From assembly GCA_934130485.1 (NCBI GenBank), contig CAKOYE010000035.1:1-11339 (forward strand): a stretch of 11,339 nucleotides of DNA. Reading direction: 5' to 3'. Below the pieces are notes generated by a model, which was given only the letters and a program-made list of their open reading frames with translations, was not told where the DNA came from and did no database searches. Origin of the DNA: an uncultured Bacilli bacterium (GTDB lineage: Bacteria; Bacillota_I; Bacilli_A; RF39; UBA660). This document shows, piece after piece, positions 5,454-11,339 of this stretch. The stretch's first letter is position 1. Each line of letters starts with the position of its first letter. The translations under genes and the position numbers were made by a program.

Positions 5454-6236
5454 TTAAAATTTCATCAACATCATCATTGCAAATAACATCAATAACAAGA
5501 TTCCACCACCAGTTGCAAATAGCATCTGCATAGTTTTATTTTCCATTTTATCCAAACGATCTTTATATTTTTGTTCACGAGCTTTATTTTGTAAATTTGA
5601 AACAGTTTTTGCAAACATCAACAATTGTTCATGTTTATTTTCTTGACTACCTAAACCTAATCTATATAAAAGCCTCATCATACGCATAGAATCTCTTACA
5701 GGATAGTCTTTGGCAAAATCCATATATGGATCAACCGATGAATCACCCTCTTCAATTCTTGCAACCATTCTCTCTAATCCAGGTTTAAAAATTTCTGGAG
5801 CAGTTGCTATTGATCTATTTAAAGCAACTGGTACAGTATAATGTTGAATTAAAATTTCAAGCCCTTTTAAATAATAAGGTAACATTAAATTAATTTTATA
5901 TAAGTTATTTTTATAAAACTTACGTAAACTTGAATATGGTGCTTTAAATACAACGTATCCAATAACTATAGCTAAAATAAACGAAACAAAATTAAATTTA
6001 CTTAAGAATATAAAAATCAAAAATATAATTGCAATCAATCCATTTCTAACCCTTATACCAAATAATTTATTAACATCAACATCATTTCCATACTTAACTG
6101 TTAATAAAAATTTATAATCATCTTCCATTAAAAATCTAAAATAAGGTTCAGTATCAGTGACAAATTTCCTTGTATCAATTTTTTTATTGTATTCAAGTAC
6201 AAATAAAATAATAATCGCAATAAATACAAAATTCAT
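5454..6236 (-). CDS. tadC: TadC-like pilus assembly platform protein (T2SSF family)
   Basis: A 260-residue integral membrane protein with helices at about 2-15, 64-79, 80-98 and 239-258. A cytoplasmic helical domain (about 105-235) has the T2SSF layout: LMLPYYLKGLEILIQ (117-131), then acidic and amphipathic helices ending in a basic KARE..YKDRLDKMENK stretch just before the last membrane helix. TadC pairs with TadB to form the inner-membrane platform on which the CpaF ATPase acts. It is the second of two consecutive T2SSF-type genes after cpaF, the canonical tadA-tadB-tadC order. The start ATG overlaps the tadB stop by one base (TAATG), with AGGTGG inside the tadB 3' end as its ribosome site, so translation is probably coupled. 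Confidence 0.85.
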   Translation of the reverse strand: MNFVFIAIIILFVLEYNKKIDTRKFVTDTEPYFRFLMEDDYKFLLTVKYGNDVDVNKLFGIRVRNGLIAIIFLIFIFLSKFNFVSFILAIVIGYVVFKAPYSSLRKFYKNNLYKINLMLPYYLKGLEILIQHYTVPVALNRSIATAPEIFKPGLERMVARIEEGDSSVDPYMDFAKDYPVRDSMRMMRLLYRLGLGSQENKHEQLLMFAKTVSNLQNKAREQKYKDRLDKMENKTMQMLFATGGGILLLMLFAMMMLMKF

Positions 6237-7138
6237 TATTCGCCACCTACATTCTCATTATAATATTTTTCACCACTTAAAAGGAAGAATGAATTAATAA
6301 GTATTATCAAGTGAAGTAAAACTTGAACCATCCAATTATTTAAAAGTTCAATATAAGAATCAACACCTAACATAAATTGAACCATCATAACCAGTAAGTA
6401 AAGAATTATACCAAATTGTAGAAATTTTTTATGAAATGAAGCTCTATCCATACGATCACGGTATACATTTTCAACAAGCATATCAACGTCAAGTGACATA
6501 TTTTCCAAAGCTTCACCTGAATCCTTACTACCTTCATTAGTTATCTGCAAAAATAATTGATGCATATTTTTAACAATATAAAAATCATATTTTTCATTCA
6601 TATAAGTAAGAGATTGATCAATTGTACCATTTTCATAGGCCATATTAATCATCATTTCAACATCTGTTTTAACAGGATCCTCTAATACACCAGATTGAAC
6701 AACTCCCTCTAAAGATTTAACAAATGATTGAGTTACCGCAAACTCCATTATAGTATTTGTAGTATATATTTGTACTTGTTCAAATATAAACTCACTATAA
6801 ACTCTCTTGCATCTCAAATAAGTTAAATAAGGAATTACTGCAACTGCAACCAATGCATATATAATGGATACTACAATACTATAAAAATACATATAAGATA
6901 TTATAAATCCAAATATAGCAAAAACAGTTATCTGAATTGTATATTGTCTAGGTGTATATTCCTGACCTAATTCTTTAACTTTTTCGCGAACTACTTTAAA
7001 TGAATATGGAGCTAATTTATCATAAATGTGACTAATATTCCTCGTAATATATTTATATACATTACTACCTGCATTACGCCTATATATCACAATAAACGAA
7101 ATAATTGCAGCTATCACAATAAACATTATTGCGCTCAT
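6236..7138 (-). CDS. tadB: TadB-like pilus assembly platform protein (T2SSF family)
   Basis: A 300-residue membrane protein. Helices are at about 2-19, 68-87, 88-106, 241-258 and 270-288, with the cytoplasmic T2SSF-like domain at about 115-238. That domain contains the Glu/Asp-rich helix EDPVKTDVEMMINMAYENG (153-171), a segment common in TadB/TadC/GspF-type proteins, and the basic pre-membrane stretch RDRMDRASFHKKF (227-239). The role is an inner-membrane platform subunit that couples CpaF ATP turnover to pilin extraction and assembly. The start ATG 7138 has AGGAGG 6 nt away, and the cpaF stop codon TAG supplies the first bases of that site (gap 10 nt). The length is close to that usual for the family. 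The domain layout and position make this assignment secure, although TadB and TadC are distinguished here mainly by order. Confidence 0.85.
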   Translation of the reverse strand: MSAIMFIVIAAIISFIVIYRRNAGSNVYKYITRNISHIYDKLAPYSFKVVREKVKELGQEYTPRQYTIQITVFAIFGFIISYMYFYSIVVSIIYALVAVAVIPYLTYLRCKRVYSEFIFEQVQIYTTNTIMEFAVTQSFVKSLEGVVQSGVLEDPVKTDVEMMINMAYENGTIDQSLTYMNEKYDFYIVKNMHQLFLQITNEGSKDSGEALENMSLDVDMLVENVYRDRMDRASFHKKFLQFGIILYLLVMMVQFMLGVDSYIELLNNWMVQVLLHLIILINSFFLLSGEKYYNENVGGE

Positions 7139-7148
7139 ATTTTCCCTC

Positions 7149-8306
7149 CTATTCAGCTAATACTTCAATATCATCTGTTGGTTTCATATTTTGTGACATA
7201 ATACTAGATTCAGATAAAATATGTTGACTATTATTTTCAGTAAAAGTATCTCCACTTTTAATTATATCTTTAGGTAAAACTATACCTTGAGCATCCAAAT
7301 AATCAATTAAATACCCACTAGGACTATTTCGATGAACTTTACCTTCAGTTGTTTTTCTATAAATCGTATTATACTCGGCTCTATTATCTTTTGTAACATA
7401 AAATTCAGTTACTTCGGCAATTTCACGGACAAATCTTTTTGTTACCTTATCTTGATAACCTCTTATATATACGCCAATTTGAATATAACGATATATTGAC
7501 TTTAAAAATTGGTCAATATCTTGATTTGTTTCAAGCAAACTATACATACGATTTGGAATAGAAGCAGCTTTATCAGCGTGAATTGTTGATAAAATATAAT
7601 GTCCTGAAGAAATTGAATTTCTAACGGCCATAACTGCTTCAGCACTACGAACCTCGGATAGTAAAATCCATTTTGGATTTTGACGCATACACGTAACCAA
7701 AACATCTGAATACGATGCGATATTATTTGTCTTCATCGCAACAATATCACGATGTGGGAAAATCCTATCAAGATGGAGTTCAAGTGTATCCTCAATTGTA
7801 ATAATTTTTTCATTTTCTTTTGTTTTAGAAGCTAAATACTTTACGAACTCAGTTTTACCAGAACCAGTTTCACCACAAACAATTATATTACAATGACCTA
7901 ATACACATTGTTCCAAAAAATCGTGAATATCTAAAGTAATATAATTTTCTTTTAAAATTTTCTCTTTTTCCAAACGAATTTTAGCTGGTGTTTTACGAAC
8001 AACAACCGCAATTCCATTTCTAGCAATTGAATCATGAATAAAATTTAAACGTAACTCAGCACTTTCAGCATCAAGAAATGGATGTGCCATATTAAATGTT
8101 TTACCCATAACATTTGAACACTGAAAGGCCAATTTTTCCATAAAAATATTATTTATAGCAGGATTTTCAATTCTAAAAATTCCTTTAGACAAAGTTTTTA
8201 ACCAAACTTGTCCGCCATTACTATATGATATATCGGTAATATCATCATCTAATAAGTATTCTTTCAATGGACCAAAGTCAATTGAAGAAAACATATTATC
8301 ATTCAT
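7149..8306 (-). CDS. cpaF: CpaF/TadA-type secretion ATPase of the Tad pilus
   Basis: A 385-residue cytoplasmic hexameric-type ATPase. An N-terminal domain (about 1-125) contains the CpaF-like block ELRLNFIHDSIARNGIAVVVRK (84-105). The RecA-like domain has Walker A GETGSGKT (145-152), the Asp box TIEDTLEL (170-177), Walker B-type LLSEVRSAEA (215-224) and a His box around STIHADKA (240-247). It powers pilin polymerisation with TadB/TadC, encoded next. Oddities: the protein starts almost directly at the catalytic N-domain and lacks the extra N-terminal helical segment of many longer CpaF proteins. The Walker B box has Ser217 where Gly is usual. The GHYILSTIH stretch is spaced as in PilT/PilB ATPases rather than the longer GHDGSLTTLH form of TadA/VirB11. 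The C-terminal 45 residues are polar and probably disordered. The start is ATG 8306 with AGGTGAG 5 nt away, and the upstream gene ends 2 nt before it. Confidence 0.93.
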   Translation of the reverse strand: MNDNMFSSIDFGPLKEYLLDDDITDISYSNGGQVWLKTLSKGIFRIENPAINNIFMEKLAFQCSNVMGKTFNMAHPFLDAESAELRLNFIHDSIARNGIAVVVRKTPAKIRLEKEKILKENYITLDIHDFLEQCVLGHCNIIVCGETGSGKTEFVKYLASKTKENEKIITIEDTLELHLDRIFPHRDIVAMKTNNIASYSDVLVTCMRQNPKWILLSEVRSAEAVMAVRNSISSGHYILSTIHADKAASIPNRMYSLLETNQDIDQFLKSIYRYIQIGVYIRGYQDKVTKRFVREIAEVTEFYVTKDNRAEYNTIYRKTTEGKVHRNSPSGYLIDYLDAQGIVLPKDIIKSGDTFTENNSQHILSESSIMSQNMKPTDDIEVLAE

Positions 8307-8308
8307 AA

Positions 8309-9145
8309 CTACTCACCTACATTTGTTGTATCAGTTGTATCATCAGTATTTGTGTTATCATCTGTAGGAGTTTCATCAATCATAACAGTATGAGCATTAA
8401 TGAAATCTCTTAAATATTGTGTACTAACTTCTGTAACCAATTCTTCGTCTTTTACAACTGTACCGTGTGGAACTGGGAATAAAACAACAGACTTATTTGA
8501 TAAATAACTTGCTTTTCTAAGTAAGATATGTAAATCCTCTGTTACACCAAAATATAAATATGCCGGAGTTTTTGTAGTAGACATATCTTCAAAAACATTA
8601 TTTCCAGATGAATCCTTAACAGCTAAAACTCTAACATTCTCTAATAATTTTCCTACCATAATTTCATTATTATCATCAACGGCTTTCATATAAATATCAA
8701 TATAGCTATCAGGCACAATTGAATTACCATAAGTCGTTGTCATACTTACTGGGAAGTTATAAGGAACTTCTCCTTCTTTAATATTTGTAAATAATGCATC
8801 AGGCATATCACTAGCACTTACAACTACTCCGCTATAAAACATACTTCCAGCAGGAATTACAGTATTAATAGCAGAATATTTACCAACTATTGCACTTTCT
8901 GTTCTAATAACATTTTCAGAAACTGCAACAGATGGAATACTAACATACTTAATCATATCTTTTGTAATCAAAGTTCTAGGTTGAATTGTAGTTTTTGCAA
9001 CAGGCAATCTAACAGGACTAGTTGCTTTTTTTATTTGTGAATTATAACCAAAATAAATAATTGCAATTACAACAATAACACCTAATATTGTAACGGTATT
9101 TTTGTTTGTAAAAAATCTTTTTACAGAAATAATAATATTATTCAT
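8309..9145 (-). CDS. cpaB: CpaB/RcpC-like SAF-domain pilus assembly protein
   Basis: A 278-residue protein: short basic N-terminus, one membrane helix (about 17-34), then a SAF domain at about 45-112 with the expected pattern IQPRTLITKDMIKYVSIP...AIVGKYS...IPAGSMF. This is followed by an RcpC-like beta domain (about 118-235). The C-terminal tail (about 256-278) is a Thr/Asp-rich low-complexity stretch. CpaB/RcpC in Gram-negative Tad systems works with the secretin channel in the periplasm. No secretin is encoded here, which fits a single-membrane cell in which CpaB would sit at the membrane/cell-wall interface and may bind glycan through its SAF domain (inference). The start ATG 9145 has GAGAGG 5 nt away. 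The gene lies 21 nt after the upstream gene and 2 nt before cpaF, whose ribosome site is in this gene's last codons. Confidence 0.85.
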   Translation of the reverse strand: MNNIIISVKRFFTNKNTVTILGVIVVIAIIYFGYNSQIKKATSPVRLPVAKTTIQPRTLITKDMIKYVSIPSVAVSENVIRTESAIVGKYSAINTVIPAGSMFYSGVVVSASDMPDALFTNIKEGEVPYNFPVSMTTTYGNSIVPDSYIDIYMKAVDDNNEIMVGKLLENVRVLAVKDSSGNNVFEDMSTTKTPAYLYFGVTEDLHILLRKASYLSNKSVVLFPVPHGTVVKDEELVTEVSTQYLRDFINAHTVMIDETPTDDNTNTDDTTDTTNVGE

Positions 9146-9166
9146 AAAATCCTCTCTTTCCTCTTT

Positions 9167-9568
9167 TTAATATGGAGTTTCCAATATAGCATCAATGGTA
9201 TTGGTTAAATCAAAATTAATTATATCACCGGTAAGTGAGGTTGATATTCCACTTGAAACCCTAACACTTACCTTAGGAGGTTCTTCACTAACATCCATAA
9301 TATCAACCTTATATGTTCTTGCTAAACTTGCATTTTCAGCAAATCTTCGATAAAAACTTTCAATAAATAATTCCTTATCTATTCTTATTTTTCCACTTAC
9401 GTGATACTCAGACAAATCAAATGCATCATACATTGCAGATTCAGTAGTTTCTTTTAATAATTCATAATTATGTTCATCAACATTTGTTAAATCTTGAAAA
9501 AAATAAATTAAGAAAATCATAAATATTCCAACACCAACTACAAATATTCCCCAAAATGACTCATTCAT
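9167..9568 (-). CDS. small single-pass membrane protein of the Tad operon, function unknown
   Basis: A 133-residue protein with MNESFWG at the N-terminus, a hydrophobic helix (about 7-24) and an extracytoplasmic domain that starts with a charged helix (DEHNYELLKETTESAMYDAFDL, 31-52) and continues into a mixed alpha/beta region. There are no cysteines and no catalytic motif. The single N-terminal helix followed by a small outer domain resembles minor pilins or TadE-like proteins. The topology repeats that of the two proteins at 4638-5123 and 4120-4617, but I see no shared sequence block with them. The start ATG 9568 abuts the upstream stop (TAAATG), with AAGGTGG in the last codons of that gene as its ribosome site. 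It is therefore translated in step with the large Cys-rich protein, and the two products may act as partners. I do not recognise the family with certainty. Confidence 0.75.
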   Translation of the reverse strand: MNESFWGIFVVGVGIFMIFLIYFFQDLTNVDEHNYELLKETTESAMYDAFDLSEYHVSGKIRIDKELFIESFYRRFAENASLARTYKVDIMDVSEEPPKVSVRVSSGISTSLTGDIINFDLTNTIDAILETPY

Positions 9569-11339
9569 TTATCTTCCACCTTCTTTATCTAATAAACTGC
9601 TAAAACTATCTTCATCAAAATTGTTTGGAATTAACTCTCTAAGAAACCAACTTCTACCATCTTTTGTACTTCCATTTGGAAATGAAACAGTACCTATTGT
9701 ATAATCAATTCCACTTGAAGATCTTCGAATCTTCTTTATATCAGCTGCAGACATTGTAATAGAATAAATAGGATCAATTTTTGATGAATACAATTTACTA
9801 CCTTCAACAATTTGTCCATCACTATCCACTCTATTATTTATATTTTGTGTATCTTTCCAATTAGCTCCAGGGTTTCTATCATTGAATGGGTTATCAAGAT
9901 CAATTATTCTATATATTACACCTAATCCAGCTAGTTGTTTACACTCATCAACAGGTTTACCATCAACAATACATTCACCTACATCATCAGGAATGTTAGG
10001 AATGCAATCTTCATCATCTGGATCACATTTACCACAATCATCGTCACCTGGATCACAATTTCCAATATCATCAGGTTCAAAAATTATCTCATTTGAAACA
10101 TAATAACGACATTTTCCTCCTGGATCGCCATACGTACAAACAGTACTATCATTTCCCTCTTCACACATTGCCTTTCCATCAGGTAAATTTTTATAATATT
10201 TTGATTCTAGAGCAATAGAATCAAAATGTCCAACTGTAGGTTCGTTTTCATCAACAGTACCCAAAGTCCAATATTTTAAACTAATAGGATAAAAACCTGT
10301 GCCACTCATAAATTCAACAGTTAAACTACCACCATCTGTAATTTTTGAATAGTTATTATTTTCTGTATAAATAGGATCTGTTGGGTTAACTGAGTTACCA
10401 GTAAAATCTATATATGAAACCATTCTCTTACAATTGCATTCGTCATTATCATCAATATCCATTACATAACCATCTTTACATACGCAAGCATTAATTTTTT
10501 TATCAAGTTTATAAACAGTTTCTGTACTTACTACTGAGGCATAAATTGTATTCCAATAATTGGTATTGCCATTCATAAATTTAAACCAACACGTTTTTGA
10601 TTTCTCATCACATTCTATATTATCCTTAAATTTATCTAAATCATCATCTTTACTTTCACTATAGTAGAACTTCCTCTCATCGTAATTGAATTCATTAAAA
10701 TAAAGCATTTTTATATCAGTTGGATTATATTCTACATCTTTACCCAAAGGGTAATCAACCCAATCAGAAATTCCTTCTGAAGAAAAATCCTCTGATGATG
10801 AATTTTCAACGCGTCCATTCATATTATCAAAAATCAAACCATTCCCAATCCAAGTTAATTCGCCATCATATTTATCAACACAAGTCAAATTTTTTGTTTT
10901 TGCTATTTTTTGATTATTTGGATTCATATAGAAGTATGAATCTACATATCCATCATCATTAACATCTTTATTGCAGTTACTTTCATTAGTAATACAAGCA
11001 TAGCCCTCAATTGGTTTCTTCTCGTCTATTTCAGTTGAATATGCTAATTGTGATGATATTTTTGAATCTAAGGTAGAATACTTATAATTGTTATTCAATG
11101 TTTCGTAATTTAATTCAACACCCATATTAATAATATAATTGCCAATTTTATTACATTGCTTAAGTTCCTCATAAATTAATTTTATTTTATCTGCATACCC
11201 AGAAATATAATTAATATAATTATCTTCTACTTGCTTGCAAGCACCACTTAATGTATAATTCGACGATGAAGCATCTCTAGTTATAATATCATTTGTTGGC
11301 AATTCGCCTAGCCTCGTTCGATTTTGCTTTATAACACCT
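9569..11339 (-). CDS. large Cys/Asp-rich extracellular-type protein, 5' end outside the window
   Basis: The frame is open to the right edge, so this is a C-terminal part of at least 589 residues. A TTG at 11302 could act as a start but has only a poor, too-close AGGCG, and the frame runs on 12 codons beyond it (GVIKQNRTRLGE). I therefore call it truncated. Numbering from that TTG: there are 20 cysteines, a calcium-loop-like DVNDDGYVDSYF (113-124), and a Cys/Asp-rich section at 416-454 with a repeated CDPxDxDC unit. The rest is rich in Asn, Asp, Ser and Tyr. No membrane helix and no LPxTG sorting signal are visible in the available part, so any export signal or anchor must be N-terminal and outside the window. 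Being first in this operon and directly coupled to the 133-aa gene, it may be a surface adhesin or tip protein of the pilus. That role is inference. Confidence 0.8.
   Translation of the reverse strand, partial: GVIKQNRTRLGELPTNDIITRDASSSNYTLSGACKQVEDNYINYISGYADKIKLIYEELKQCNKIGNYIINMGVELNYETLNNNYKYSTLDSKISSQLAYSTEIDEKKPIEGYACITNESNCNKDVNDDGYVDSYFYMNPNNQKIAKTKNLTCVDKYDGELTWIGNGLIFDNMNGRVENSSSEDFSSEGISDWVDYPLGKDVEYNPTDIKMLYFNEFNYDERKFYYSESKDDDLDKFKDNIECDEKSKTCWFKFMNGNTNYWNTIYASVVSTETVYKLDKKINACVCKDGYVMDIDDNDECNCKRMVSYIDFTGNSVNPTDPIYTENNNYSKITDGGSLTVEFMSGTGFYPISLKYWTLGTVDENEPTVGHFDSIALESKYYKNLPDGKAMCEEGNDSTVCTYGDPGGKCRYYVSNEIIFEPDDIGNCDPGDDDCGKCDPDDEDCIPNIPDDVGECIVDGKPVDECKQLAGLGVIYRIIDLDNPFNDRNPGANWKDTQNINNRVDSDGQIVEGSKLYSSKIDPIYSITMSAADIKKIRRSSSGIDYTIGTVSFPNGSTKDGRSWFLRELIPNNFDEDSFSSLLDKEGGR

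Noticed and set aside
9882..10962. Plus-strand open frames antisense to the Cys-rich protein (Ser/Pro-rich and His/Ser-rich peptides)
   Set aside because: Their low-complexity composition is the complement of Asp/Asn-rich codons in the real gene; no start signals support them.
10931..10966. Dockerin domain in the Cys-rich protein
   Set aside because: Only one DxNxDG loop is present; dockerins need two loops with linking helices. A lone calcium-type loop is all the sequence supports.
11300..11302. TTG start for the large Cys-rich protein
   Set aside because: The frame continues open to the window edge and the nearby AGGCG is too close to be a convincing ribosome site, so a truncated gene is more likely. 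It cannot be fully excluded.
1..11339. tRNA, rRNA, CRISPR array, insertion sequence, attachment site or replication origin
   Set aside because: No cloverleaf, repeat-spacer array, transposase frame, terminal inverted repeats or iteron-like repeats were seen. All longer gaps are accounted for by promoters, a palindrome and a terminator.

Overview
The window is one strand-biased block: every gene I can support is on the minus strand, so transcription runs from high to low coordinates. The DNA is very AT-rich. Genes are tightly packed and mostly have strong purine-rich Shine-Dalgarno sites (AGGAGG-like, 5-7 nt from ATG). Stops are TAA (9) or TAG (4), never TGA, and Trp is encoded by TGG where I checked it. 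No outer-membrane secretin is present. This points to a low-GC Bacillota/Mollicutes-type lineage, probably an uncultured gut-type Bacilli or Clostridia relative. That placement is inference from composition and gene content only.

Layout in transcription order. (1) 11339-5454: a cytoplasmic and membrane Tad (Flp) pilus machine. It begins with a large Cys- and Asp-rich secreted-type protein whose start lies outside the window. Then come a small single-pass protein, a CpaB-like SAF-domain protein, the CpaF/TadA secretion ATPase, and the TadB and TadC platform proteins. Gaps are 0, 21, 2 and 10 nt, with a 1-nt overlap at tadB/tadC. (2) 5450-3100: a promoter followed by a 76-aa Flp-pilin-like protein with four cysteines, two paralogous TadE/TadF-like pseudopilins, and a CpaE/TadZ-like protein with a degenerate P-loop. 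(3) 3096-2566: a palindrome/promoter, a 125-aa VirB2/TrbC-like two-helix membrane protein, and a rho-independent terminator. (4) 2502-113: a promoter, a second VirB2-like protein with a signal peptide, and a 652-aa TrbL/VirB6-like polytopic membrane protein. (5) 102-1: a further promoter and the first 13 codons of another gene that runs out of the window.

How it may work together: CpaF would power TadB/TadC to assemble the 76-aa pilin and the pseudopilins into a surface fibre. CpaE/TadZ would place the machine in the cell, and the CpaB-like and large Cys-rich proteins would act outside the membrane. The VirB2-like and TrbL/VirB6-like proteins belong to families best known from type IV secretion/conjugation channels, and their place beside a Tad locus is the most unusual feature. 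A physical link between the two sets is supported by a nearly identical 11-nt extended -10 motif (TATGTTAYAAT) 32-34 nt upstream of three starts: the Flp-like pilin, the second VirB2-like gene and the gene at the left edge. No prepilin peptidase, sortase, VirB4/VirD4 ATPase or relaxase is seen here.
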